From an uncultured Bacteroidales bacterium (GTDB taxonomy: Bacteria; Bacteroidota; Bacteroidia; Bacteroidales; FEN-979): a stretch of 47,311 bases of DNA. Location: positions 1 to 47,311 of the forward strand of contig CAJAUM010000027.1 of the NCBI GenBank assembly GCA_903945175.1. The letters run 5' to 3'. The translations under genes and the position numbers were made by a program. Below the pieces are notes generated by a model. That model was given only the letters and a program-made list of their open reading frames with translations. It was not told where the DNA came from and did no database searches. Shown one piece after another: positions 15,133 to 23,697 of this stretch (positions within the stretch are counted from its first letter, which is position 1; each line of letters opens with the position of its first letter).

Positions 15133-17358
15133 TTATTTTTCTTGTTTGGTTGAAAACAGGATACGGAAACAGGTGCCGTCGTCGACCGTGAAGTCGAGCT
15201 GGGCCTCGACCTGTTCCACCAGTATCTGCACGATTTGGGTTCCCATCGATTGGGGCTTTTTTATGTCAAAATTTTCCGGAAGCCCAATCCCATTATCACT
15301 GATGATGATGCTGTGCTTCTCATCACCCTCCGGCAGAAGCTTGACCCAAACAGTGCCAGTCCGGGTCCCCGGGAAAGCGTACTTGTAGACATTGGTTATC
15401 AGCTCGTTCACAATGAGGCCCATGGGCAAAGCCAGTTCAATGGGGAGGGTGCAGGCCCTGATGTCCGTCATAAGTTTAATCCGGTCATTTTTAAATGAAC
15501 TGGCAATAATGAGGGTGAGGTTCCGCAGGTAATCATCGAAGGGAATCGCACTGATATTCTGGGTGTGATAAAGTTGTTCGTGCACCAAGGACATGGTTCT
15601 CACCCGTAACTGAAGATCGGAAATTGAACTGTTGAGTTCAGAATTCTTTGCCTGGTCACGTTGCATCTCCATCAAGCTGATGAGGATTGCAAAATTGTTT
15701 TTGACGCGATTATGGATCTCCTTTAAAAGATAGTCCTTTTGCCGCTCATTTTCTGCCAGCTCCTCCTCATAAGTTATCTGTTGAGAGATATCCCGGACAT
15801 TGGTAATCATTTCGGTGATTTCATCTGACACAGGGTCGATAATGGGACTGATGACGGACTCAGCCCAGAATGAAGAACCATCTTTTCTTAATGCCCGGTA
15901 CCTGTATTGAGACATTTTTTTTGTGTGAAATAATTCGAGCAGGTGGTAATTCACAGTCACACGATGCGATGGTTCAACAAGCTCAAGCGGACTGCTCATC
16001 TGCAGGATTTCTGCGGGGGTATATCCATAAAATTTTTCACAGGAGGGGCTGATGTATAAACGATGCATATTGGCATCAAGCAAGGAGGTTACATCGATGG
16101 AGTGTTCAGCCAGAAATCGATACAACGCTTCATTGCGAAGCAATCTTCCCTCCGCTTCGATACGTTCCTGGATTTCTGCTTTCAGCTGGTCATTCAAAGC
16201 CAGCAGTTTCTTTTTGCGTTTCATGTTGGTTCTGGCCATCGTATTGATGAATACAATCAGTGCCATCATGAAAAGAAAAACAACTTCATAAAGAATGGTC
16301 TTTATTTGCCCATGGTTAAACTGCAATTCCTGAATCTGGTTCTCCTGCTTTAAAAGGTCGTTTTTTGCAGCAGCGTCCCTGATGGAATGGTTAGCGGCAA
16401 TAAGGCCGATCTCTGCTTCATTTTGCTCATCTCTATACTTTTTACGATAATCTACACTTTTGGTGTAATAGGTGAAGGCATCCTTAAACCTTCCATCCTG
16501 ATTGGCGAAACCAGAAAGTTCTCTGTAGATAATCTCCAGAAGATAGATGTTGTTATTTTGTTCAGCAAGTTTAAGGGCTTTTTCCAAAAAGAATCTGGCC
16601 GAGTCCTTTTTTCCGATCAGCCAGTAGGCCTCCCCTACATTCAGGTAGGAATTGTTAATCATCTTGGAGGCGCCAAGTTTTTCCCTGATGTGTAAGGCTT
16701 TCAAGTTGTAAAGCAGATTGTATTGGTTGTCATCGCGCACCTGATAAATATGCGCCATACGGGTGTAATTGACTGCGATTTCGAGCTCATCAGCGCTCTG
16801 GAGAAGGAGGATTGTGGAGCTTTTGTAGGCATACAAAGCTTTGTTGTAAAGCTTCTGTAGTACGAACACATCTCCAAGTAGTCTATAGCCCCGTGCTTCA
16901 AGCCGGGTTTCTTTCCCTTTATGAAAATAGTAGATGGAGATATATAAATTACGTATGGCTTCATCCAATTCTCCCTTGCCTGAATTTAGCTGTGACTGGT
17001 TTGAAAAAAGCCAGCCCTGGAAAGCATCATTTGGCCTCCTGCCAATAATCTGGGCCAGAATCCGCTGATATTTCTCTGCAAGGTCAAAGGCTTTTATTCT
17101 GATAAAAACATTGACGATCCTGTTGTAACTCCTTGCCATGTTTTCTATGTCTCCCAGATTGCCGTAAATCTCTGTGATCATAAAATTGTATTCGAGAACC
17201 TTCTGGAAGTTTTCCTTTCCCAGATAATGGTTTATAAGATTGTTCAGCGAATCAACCTGGCTATTGGAAATAACAGTATCATTTACCGCTCTTTTTTCTG
17301 CTGAAAAGGCAATGAATGGGAAAAGGAAAAGAACCGCACAAATCCTGATTGTTTTCAT
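15133..17358 (-). CDS. TPR-PAS sensor histidine kinase (HisKA_2 type)
   Basis: 741 residues. A signal peptide (1-20) leads to a periplasmic TPR solenoid (about 50-310), a short coiled coil, one membrane segment (355-375), a PAS domain (about 410-525), a HisKA_2-type dimerisation region with phospho-acceptor H549 (LLKEIHNRVKNN), and an ATPase domain (N-box NELITNVYKYAF 651-662; DNGIGLP 688-694). The large external TPR part is typical of Bacteroidota signalling proteins. No response regulator is adjacent, so its partner is elsewhere. It is the first gene of the run with the GpsA-like and methyltransferase genes (3-bp gaps). Confidence 0.9.
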   Translation of the reverse strand: MKTIRICAVLFLFPFIAFSAEKRAVNDTVISNSQVDSLNNLINHYLGKENFQKVLEYNFMITEIYGNLGDIENMARSYNRIVNVFIRIKAFDLAEKYQRILAQIIGRRPNDAFQGWLFSNQSQLNSGKGELDEAIRNLYISIYYFHKGKETRLEARGYRLLGDVFVLQKLYNKALYAYKSSTILLLQSADELEIAVNYTRMAHIYQVRDDNQYNLLYNLKALHIREKLGASKMINNSYLNVGEAYWLIGKKDSARFFLEKALKLAEQNNNIYLLEIIYRELSGFANQDGRFKDAFTYYTKSVDYRKKYRDEQNEAEIGLIAANHSIRDAAAKNDLLKQENQIQELQFNHGQIKTILYEVVFLFMMALIVFINTMARTNMKRKKKLLALNDQLKAEIQERIEAEGRLLRNEALYRFLAEHSIDVTSLLDANMHRLYISPSCEKFYGYTPAEILQMSSPLELVEPSHRVTVNYHLLELFHTKKMSQYRYRALRKDGSSFWAESVISPIIDPVSDEITEMITNVRDISQQITYEEELAENERQKDYLLKEIHNRVKNNFAILISLMEMQRDQAKNSELNSSISDLQLRVRTMSLVHEQLYHTQNISAIPFDDYLRNLTLIIASSFKNDRIKLMTDIRACTLPIELALPMGLIVNELITNVYKYAFPGTRTGTVWVKLLPEGDEKHSIIISDNGIGLPENFDIKKPQSMGTQIVQILVEQVEAQLDFTVDDGTCFRILFSTKQEK

Positions 17359-17475
17359 ATGGCTGGATGGCCGAAATTCCTTTGTTATAATTTAATAATT
17401 GGATTTAGATCCTCATTTGCCCTGTAAGATTCTGGCGTCTTAACCGGAATAGATAGCAAAAATAGAAAATAATCT

Positions 17476-17483
17476 TAATTTTG
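17476..17483 (+). promoter_or_regulatory. -7 promoter element of the polysaccharide operon
   Basis: TAATTTTG is an exact TAnnTTTG match, 35 bp before the ATG at 17519. No clear TTTG box is seen at -33. Confidence 0.4.
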
Positions 17484-17518
17484 TAGCTGGCTTGACTTTC
17501 ATTCGACCCATTTAAATC

Positions 17519-18517
17519 ATGGAAATTGCAAATAAACGCATTCTGGTTACAGGTTCAGGGGGATTCATAGGCAGTCACCTGGTAGAAGAACTGGTTAAGA
17601 TGAACTGCCATGTAAAGGCATTTGTGCACTATAATTCCTTCAATCGCTGGGGATGGCTTGATTCATTGTCCAAAGAGGTTATGCAGCATATCGACGTTTT
17701 TTCAGGCGATATCCGTGATCCGAATGGGATGCTGGAGGCCATGAAGGGCGCCGAAGTCGTTTTCCATCTGGCAGCTTTGATAGGGATTCCTTACAGCTAT
17801 CATTCCCCTGATGTTTACGTCGACACCAATGTGCGCGGAACACTGAATGTGATGCAGGCTGCCAGGCAGCTTGGCATTCAGAAGGTTGTTCATACCTCGA
17901 CCTCCGAAGTTTATGGAACGGCACAATTTGTCCCCATCACCGAGGAGCATCCGGTCAACCCGCAATCACCCTATGCAGCCACCAAAGCGGGCGCTGATTT
18001 CCTGGCACTGACCTTTTACCGTTCATTCGGATTGCCGGTCACCGTTGTTCGGCCATTCAATACATACGGTCCACGCCAATCGGCCAGGGCCATTATTCCG
18101 ACCATCATCACACAGATCATGGGAGGCAAAACAACCCTTACCCTCGGCTCCCTGACGCCGACACGCGACCTCAATTTCGTTCGTGATACGGCGATGGGCT
18201 TTGTCAAAGCCGGCGAAAGCGAAAATGCTACCGGCGAAGTGGTGAACCTGGGCAGTAATTTCGAGATCAGCATCGGCGACCTGGCACATAAAATTGCCGG
18301 AATGCTCGGGAGCAGCATCACCATCCAACATGCAGAGGAACGCATGCGACCCGAAAAAAGCGAAGTAGAACGACTTTGGGCAGACAATAAAAAAGCAGCC
18401 AGCCTGCTGAACTGGGCCCCGAAATACACCCTGGACCATGGCCTTGAAGAAACCATCGCCTGGTTCAGAGAACCACGGAACCTGGCATTGTACAAAACAG
18501 ATATTTATAATATATAA
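17519..18517 (+). CDS. NAD-dependent 4,6-dehydratase, LegB-like SDR
   Basis: 332 residues of the extended SDR family. The NAD-binding motif TGSGGFIGSH is at 11-20 and the catalytic pair is Y152/K156 (PYAATK). STSEVYG (127-133) stands where 4,6-dehydratases have STDEVYG, as I recall for LegB-type enzymes of nonulosonate (legionaminic acid) synthesis. LegB removes water from a UDP-HexNAc to give a 4-keto-6-deoxy sugar. The aminotransferase, synthase and CMP-transferase of a full legionaminate pathway are not here, so another sugar product is possible. It leads a five-gene plus-strand group for surface sugar synthesis. Confidence 0.8.
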   Translation: MEIANKRILVTGSGGFIGSHLVEELVKMNCHVKAFVHYNSFNRWGWLDSLSKEVMQHIDVFSGDIRDPNGMLEAMKGAEVVFHLAALIGIPYSYHSPDVYVDTNVRGTLNVMQAARQLGIQKVVHTSTSEVYGTAQFVPITEEHPVNPQSPYAATKAGADFLALTFYRSFGLPVTVVRPFNTYGPRQSARAIIPTIITQIMGGKTTLTLGSLTPTRDLNFVRDTAMGFVKAGESENATGEVVNLGSNFEISIGDLAHKIAGMLGSSITIQHAEERMRPEKSEVERLWADNKKAASLLNWAPKYTLDHGLEETIAWFREPRNLALYKTDIYNI

Positions 18518-18567
18518 TTACCCATGCTGCATGCCGATTTGGGATGTGATGCAGGTAAAAAGCGCCT

Positions 18568-19269
18568 ATGAAAGCAGTAATTCTCGCCGGAGGAAAAGGA
18601 ACAAGATTGAAGCCCTATACCACTGTAATTCCCAAACCACTGGTTCCGGTAGGAGAGAAGGCGATACTCGAAATTCTGATCACCCGGCTCCAAAAAGAGG
18701 GGGTAGACGAGGTGTTTATCTGCCTCAACCATTTTGCTGAGATCATCATGGCTTTTTTTGGCGATGGCAGCCGGTTTGGATTGAAGATCAATTATTCCCT
18801 TGAAGACGAACCGTTGGGTACCGTTGCACCGGTTAAACTTATCAAAGGATTGCCGCAACATTTCCTGGTGATGAACGGCGATCTGCTTACCGACCTGCCT
18901 TTTCGTGATTTATACAATGATCACCTGAAAAGCGATGGATTACTTACGGTATCAACCTATACGCGAAAGACCAAAATAGATTTCGGGGTCATTGATGTGG
19001 ATCCTGTAACCCTCCTCGCAACCGGTTTCCGCGAAAAACCCGAATACACCTTCGAGGTCAGCATGGGGGTTTATGTGATGAACCGCGACGTGCTTGACCT
19101 TGTCCCCGCCCATACCCATTTTGGTTTCGACGACCTGATGCTCACGCTGCTTGATAAACAGCGTCCGGCAAAGATTTACCCCTATCACGGCTACTGGCTC
19201 GACATAGGCCGACCCGACGATTATGAAAAGGCCAATGAAGATATTGAAAGGCTCAACAAGCTGTGGTGA
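18568..19269 (+). CDS. Sugar-1-phosphate nucleotidyltransferase
   Basis: 233 residues. The N-terminal signature MKAVILAGGKGTRLKPYT and IPKPLVPVGEKAILE place it in the NTP_transferase family; MNGDLLTD is the metal-binding acidic site, and the fold ends with DDLMLTLL and WLDIGRPDDYEKAN. It joins a nucleotide to a sugar phosphate to make the activated sugar. Length fits the short guanylyl/thymidylyl/cytidylyltransferase forms without a C-terminal hexapeptide repeat; the base and sugar cannot be fixed. It follows the dehydratase by 50 bp and overlaps the next gene by a few bases. Confidence 0.85.
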   Translation: MKAVILAGGKGTRLKPYTTVIPKPLVPVGEKAILEILITRLQKEGVDEVFICLNHFAEIIMAFFGDGSRFGLKINYSLEDEPLGTVAPVKLIKGLPQHFLVMNGDLLTDLPFRDLYNDHLKSDGLLTVSTYTRKTKIDFGVIDVDPVTLLATGFREKPEYTFEVSMGVYVMNRDVLDLVPAHTHFGFDDLMLTLLDKQRPAKIYPYHGYWLDIGRPDDYEKANEDIERLNKLW

Positions 19270-20129
19270 GTACGATCCTGGTCACCGGTTCCGCTGGTTT
19301 TATCGGGAGTGCCCTTGTGAGGCAGTTGCGTAAAGCAGGACATGTGGTGCTGGTATTCGATGTAGCACAGGGCGATATCACCTCTGAAAAAGTGCTGCTT
19401 CCTTACGTTGACAAAGGGATTCAACATGTTTTTCATCTGGCTGGAAAAACCTTTGTTCCTGAAAGCTGGAAAGATCCGTTTGGTTTCTATCAGGTAAATG
19501 TGATGGGAACGGTTAACGTGCTCGAATTTTGCCGGAAAACGGGTGCAGCAGTTACCTACATCAGCTCCTATTTGTATGGCGAGCCCGATTACCTTCCGGT
19601 TGATGAAAAACATCCGGTCAAATCTTACAACCCATACAGTCAAAGTAAAGTGATGGCCGATGCCACCTGTCAGTTCTATGCGCGGCATTACCATGTACCA
19701 GTCACCATTTTCAGGCCATTTAATGCATATGGACCGGGCCAGCCCACCCTGTTCCTGGTCAACGAAATCATTTCAAAGGTGATGGATCCGGCCATCCCGG
19801 TGGTCGAGGTGATGGATCTTCGCCCGAAACGCGATTACATCTACATCGATGATCTGGTACGGGCCCTGATCCTCTCCATGGGAAAACCGCAAGGGATTTA
19901 TAATCTTGGAAGCGGTTATTCGAAAAGTGTGGAAGAAATCGTATTGCTGGTGCTGAAATACACCGGTATAAACAAGCCGTATCATTCGAAAGCGCTGATA
20001 CGCCCCAATGAGATTTTCGACCTCTATGCCGATATCAGGAAGGCGGGCAGCGCATTGGGCTGGTCCCCGCAAGTCTCATTTGAAGAGGGCGTTGAACGCT
20101 GTATCCAGGCATTTTCATCCACACTTTGA
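19263..20129 (+). CDS. NAD-dependent epimerase/dehydratase (SDR) family protein
   Basis: 288 residues. NAD-binding TGSAGFIGSALV lies near the N-terminus and the catalytic pair is Y125/K129 (PYSQSK), with SSYLYGEP carrying the serine. The C-terminal RPKRDYIYIDDLVRAL and GIYNLGSG are usual for sugar-nucleotide epimerases and reductases. It most likely modifies the sugar activated by the preceding gene, for instance as a reductase or epimerase following a dehydratase. The start is GTG: 19263 gives a 7-bp overlap and 19266 a GTGA 4-bp overlap with the upstream stop, either showing translational coupling. Confidence 0.85.
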   Translation: MVSTILVTGSAGFIGSALVRQLRKAGHVVLVFDVAQGDITSEKVLLPYVDKGIQHVFHLAGKTFVPESWKDPFGFYQVNVMGTVNVLEFCRKTGAAVTYISSYLYGEPDYLPVDEKHPVKSYNPYSQSKVMADATCQFYARHYHVPVTIFRPFNAYGPGQPTLFLVNEIISKVMDPAIPVVEVMDLRPKRDYIYIDDLVRALILSMGKPQGIYNLGSGYSKSVEEIVLLVLKYTGINKPYHSKALIRPNEIFDLYADIRKAGSALGWSPQVSFEEGVERCIQAFSSTL

Positions 20130-20141
20130 GGTTTTGTGCCG

Positions 20142-21209
20142 ATGAAGAAAATGCTCTATATCAAACATGCAAATTCATCCTTCATCCTTTCCGACCAAAG
20201 GATCCTTGAACAACAATATCAGCTCCTCCCTTTTCTGATCAACCAGAAGAAATCGGGATTGTATTTTGCCGGAAGGATGATCAGCCTCATCCTGTTTATT
20301 CTTCGCCATGGTCCGGGCAGCGCAGCCATGGTAACCTGGTTTGGGGATTATCATGCCGCCGTAATGGTTTTTTTTGGCAGGCTGTTCCGCAGTAAGGTGA
20401 TCATCTTTGCCGGAGGACAGGAGGCCATTTGCTATCCCGAACTGCGAAAAGGGGTCTATAATAAAAAGTGGAGGGGCCGTTTTGTGAAGTATGCCCTGCG
20501 TCATGCGACCATGATTATTCCAAACCATGCTTCACTGCTGTACCATGAAAATTTCTATTACTCCGCCGATGGCAAAAAGGATGGTATCCGGCATTACATT
20601 CCCGGAATCCAGACACCCGTCACCATCATCCCCAATGGCATTGATACCGGAAAATATTATCGGGACGAGTCGATTCCGAAAGAGCCCGCAAGGGTGCTTA
20701 CCGTGGGCACCATGAGCAGCGCCACAGATTTTATTAACAAGGGCTTTGACCTGTTTGTTGAAATGGCGCGCAGAAATTCCGATCTGAATTTCACCCTGAT
20801 CGGAATCAAAAAGCAATTCATGCCTTGGATAGAACAAAACTACCAGATCAGTTCAATCGCCAATCTCCATCTCATCTTTTCCTATTGCCCCGATGACAAA
20901 CTTTTTCTGGAATATAACAGGGCCAGGGTTTTTGTTCAGGCCTCCATCACCGAAGGGATGCCCAATACCCTGAACGAAGCGATGCTGTGCGCGTGCATAC
21001 CTGTCGGATCCAATGTCAATGGAATTCCGGATGCCATGGGCGATACCGGCGTAATCGTCCTTAAAAGGGATGTTTCAGAACTGGAGCTGGCGGTTCGCAA
21101 GGCCCTCACCCTTCATACAGGAGAGGCGGCGCGGATGCGGATCCTGTCAAATTTCACCATGAAACTCCGCGGGGAGCGGGTACTAAACGTGTTCCGGGAG
21201 CTAATTTAA
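20142..21209 (+). CDS. Glycosyltransferase family 4 protein
   Basis: 355 residues from the ATG at 20142 (an in-frame GTG at 20136 is also possible; GAGG at 20127 serves the ATG at a usable distance). The C-terminal GT-B half shows TVGTMSSATDFINKGFDLFVEMA, then ITEGMPNTLNEAMLCACIPVGSNVNGIPDAM, the conserved E-x7-E type acceptor of the GT4 family. The N-terminal half has a donor-side loop IIFAGGQEAICYP. It probably adds one sugar to a lipid-linked oligosaccharide on the cytoplasmic face of the membrane. Acceptor and sugar are unknown; the neighbouring sugar-nucleotide genes suggest the donor. Confidence 0.85.
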   Translation: MKKMLYIKHANSSFILSDQRILEQQYQLLPFLINQKKSGLYFAGRMISLILFILRHGPGSAAMVTWFGDYHAAVMVFFGRLFRSKVIIFAGGQEAICYPELRKGVYNKKWRGRFVKYALRHATMIIPNHASLLYHENFYYSADGKKDGIRHYIPGIQTPVTIIPNGIDTGKYYRDESIPKEPARVLTVGTMSSATDFINKGFDLFVEMARRNSDLNFTLIGIKKQFMPWIEQNYQISSIANLHLIFSYCPDDKLFLEYNRARVFVQASITEGMPNTLNEAMLCACIPVGSNVNGIPDAMGDTGVIVLKRDVSELELAVRKALTLHTGEAARMRILSNFTMKLRGERVLNVFRELI

Positions 21210-21265
21210 CCTGTCACCGATAATTATTTTAATGATTTGTCCGTTATACCATTAACCATCCAGGC

Positions 21266-22717
21266 ATGATCTCCCGAGGTTTTTTTAAATCTTCTCTCAT
21301 CTATTCAATTGTTGGTGCACTTCCCTATGCCTCGGGATTCCTTTTGCTGCCGTGGTTTACCAGTTACCTTACGCCGCAGCAGTTCGGAATCAATGCATTG
21401 TACATCGCTTTGATGTATCTTATCCAGATCATATCCTCCTATGGAATGGATATGTCGGTGTCGGTGCTCTATTTCGATTATAAAAATGATAAAACAAAAT
21501 TGCGCGAATTCCTCGGAACAGTGTTTATCGGAATTGCCATTCTGGGAATCATCACCTTCATGGTCTTCTCACTCGGAGGTCTCCGGCTTTTCAACTTTGT
21601 ATTTAAAAGCAGTGATTTCATTGAGCTTTTCCCTTTTGGCCTTTTAACAATCATCACCGGGGTCTTCAACAGCGTATTCAAAACATATTCCAGCCTCCTC
21701 ATTTACCAGCAGCGGCCGGTTCGTTTTTTCTGGCTCAATATCTCCAATTTCCTGCTCACCATCGGAGCTTCACTCACCATCCTCTACCTGTTCCCATTTA
21801 CCATGTACGGGCCTATCCTGGGCCGGCTGATCCCGGCTGTTGTGGTGGCCTCCTTTTCCCTTTCACTGGTTGGACGTGAATACGGACTTGCATGGAATCC
21901 GGCCTATGTAAAGAAAATTCTTGACTACAGTTCGCCCATCGTACTGTATGCCTTGCTTACCTGGGTGGTAACCTATATCGACCGGTTCCTTATCGTAAGT
22001 TTAATGGGCGACACAACCTATGTTGGCATTTACGACATTGCGGTGAAAATTGTCATTGGTCTTGAACTGGTGATGGCCGGGTTGATTAATACGGTGAATC
22101 CCAAAGTTTATTCGATCTGGAAGGATAAAAATCTCCATGAGAGCACTCCTGAAATCAACCGCTATTACAATGGCATCACGGCCTTGTTCCTGCTGCTGAT
22201 CCCCCTGTTTGTGATCGTGACTCCCATGCTGATCCCCCTGGTAATTTATAAACCTGTCTACTATCAGGCCTTCGGATTCCTGGCCATCCTTGCTGCAGGG
22301 TATGCAACCAGGGTGTGGTTCTATATGTTCCTTGCCCCATTGATGTTCTTTAAAAAAACTGCCGCACTGCCCCGGGTTTTCCTGATCAGCGCCATAATCA
22401 ACATTCTGGCGGGCCTTGTTTTGATTCACTATTTTGGATTGATTGGCGCGGTTTGGACCAACTTCATGATAAAACCGGTTCAGGCCTTGCTGATGTATCT
22501 TGAATGCAGGAAAGTGTATACATTTAAACTCAATCCCTGGAAAATATTTTATACCCCCATCATCTTTATAGCCATTGTGCTGATATCGGAAACATGGGCC
22601 CCTCAAAACCTGAAATTCCAGATTGAAATCGGACAGTTCATCGCAGCCGCAGCCCTGGTCTACTTTGCCTACCGCAAAGAACTTTTCCCACTATTGCAGA
22701 AATTTTTCCAAAAATAA
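21266..22717 (+). CDS. Oligosaccharide flippase (Wzx/MATE-like)
   Basis: 483 residues and roughly 12-14 hydrophobic segments spread over the whole length, starting with SSLIYSIVGALPYASGFLLL. The layout is that of polysaccharide flippases (MVF superfamily), which move lipid-linked oligosaccharides across the inner membrane. Conserved features include the short N-terminal helix before the first segment and the SPIVLYALLTWVVTYIDRFLI segment in the middle. It closes the polysaccharide group. No polymerase (Wzy), ligase or export genes are here, so the locus is only part of a surface polysaccharide pathway. Confidence 0.85.
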   Translation: MISRGFFKSSLIYSIVGALPYASGFLLLPWFTSYLTPQQFGINALYIALMYLIQIISSYGMDMSVSVLYFDYKNDKTKLREFLGTVFIGIAILGIITFMVFSLGGLRLFNFVFKSSDFIELFPFGLLTIITGVFNSVFKTYSSLLIYQQRPVRFFWLNISNFLLTIGASLTILYLFPFTMYGPILGRLIPAVVVASFSLSLVGREYGLAWNPAYVKKILDYSSPIVLYALLTWVVTYIDRFLIVSLMGDTTYVGIYDIAVKIVIGLELVMAGLINTVNPKVYSIWKDKNLHESTPEINRYYNGITALFLLLIPLFVIVTPMLIPLVIYKPVYYQAFGFLAILAAGYATRVWFYMFLAPLMFFKKTAALPRVFLISAIINILAGLVLIHYFGLIGAVWTNFMIKPVQALLMYLECRKVYTFKLNPWKIFYTPIIFIAIVLISETWAPQNLKFQIEIGQFIAAAALVYFAYRKELFPLLQKFFQK

Positions 22718-22720
22718 GGT

Positions 22721-22760
22721 GTCACGCGTCACGCGTCACGCTTTTTCGTCACGCGTCACG
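22721..22760. repeat. 7-bp tandem repeats (GTCACGC)
   Basis: GTCACGC lies at 22721-22727, 22728-22734 and 22735-22741, then after TTTTTC again at 22748-22754, with a partial copy at 22755-22760. The repeat is in the gap between convergent genes and runs over the stop of the membrane protein gene. Confidence 0.9.
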
Positions 22761-23697
22761 TTTTCTTCCCCGCGGTTCGTATACTCGCGTTGAGCTCAAA
22801 TCCCACGATCAGACTGATGGAATTGATGTAAATCCATACCAGCACGATCATGAGCGTTCCCAGCGATCCATAAAGCACATTGTACCTCGAAAAATTATCT
22901 ACATAAAAATTAAATCCGAGGGTCGTAATCACGACAAGAATCGTGGCCAGCAGGGAGCCAGCTGAAAGGAACCGGAATGACCGGTGCTTTGCCGGGGCGA
23001 GATAATAGATGATGGAGATGGCCATTAACAGCAATCCTGTGATGATAAGCCATCGCAGAAGTTGAAGCAGAGATACCACGATGATGCTGCTCTCAATATT
23101 ATAGGGGAGGATCCAGTGTAACAGGGAAGATCCGAAGGTGATCAGGCCAATGGCGAGGATCAGCAAAAAACTGTTGATCAACACGATGAGGATGGAGATC
23201 AGGTATTGTTTGAAGCTTGATCGGGTTTCGTGGGAATGATAGGTGTTGTTAAAGGCCTCGATTAGGCTGTTTACACCATTGGTCGAAAAGTATAATGTTA
23301 ATATAAGGTTGATGATCAAAAGGCTGCTTCTGGGCCGGGTTACAATATCGATAATTGTCTCCCTCACGGTGTCATACGCCATGGTGGGCATAAAATCTTC
23401 GATGATCTTCAACAGGGAGAGTTGGAAATGTTCGATGGGGATGAAGGGTATGATGGTAAAGAGAAAAATCAAAAAGGGAAAAATGGCAAGGAAAACCGAA
23501 AACGAAATTGAAGCAGCGCGTGAAGTAAGATAACCCTGTGTGAGCCCCCGCACGAAAAAAACCGTCACATCATAGAGTGGCACGCCGTCAAAGCCGGGCA
23601 GGATGATGCGCTTTGAAATTTTTATGGCCCAGGCCACCGGCCCCCATGCTGCCAACCGGTTATAGAGGTGGTTTTTTATTGGAGATTGAGGTCGCAT
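22756..23697 (-). CDS. YihY/BrkB family inner-membrane protein
   Basis: 313 residues and about six hydrophobic segments. The stretch SISFSVFLAIFPFLIFLFTIIPFIP and the later VNSLIEAFNNTYHSHETRSSFKQYLISI match the YihY/BrkB family of multi-pass membrane proteins, whose function is unsettled (once annotated as ribonuclease BN). The C-terminal NFYVDNFSRYNVLYGSLGTLMIVLVWIY is also family-typical. It abuts nadC: nadC ends at 23698 and this gene starts at 23697, so it is likely co-transcribed. Stop codon and the last codons lie within the GTCACGC repeats. Confidence 0.85.
   Translation of the reverse strand: MRPQSPIKNHLYNRLAAWGPVAWAIKISKRIILPGFDGVPLYDVTVFFVRGLTQGYLTSRAASISFSVFLAIFPFLIFLFTIIPFIPIEHFQLSLLKIIEDFMPTMAYDTVRETIIDIVTRPRSSLLIINLILTLYFSTNGVNSLIEAFNNTYHSHETRSSFKQYLISILIVLINSFLLILAIGLITFGSSLLHWILPYNIESSIIVVSLLQLLRWLIITGLLLMAISIIYYLAPAKHRSFRFLSAGSLLATILVVITTLGFNFYVDNFSRYNVLYGSLGTLMIVLVWIYINSISLIVGFELNASIRTAGKKT

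Noticed and set aside
18016-18495. Long minus-strand frames within the LegB-like gene
   Set aside because: Two overlapping antisense frames with no domain, opposite a well-supported SDR enzyme.
22001-22606. 201-residue open frame on the minus strand within the flippase gene
   Set aside because: It is the complement of a clear membrane protein; His/Gln/Asp-rich composition is the usual antisense pattern.
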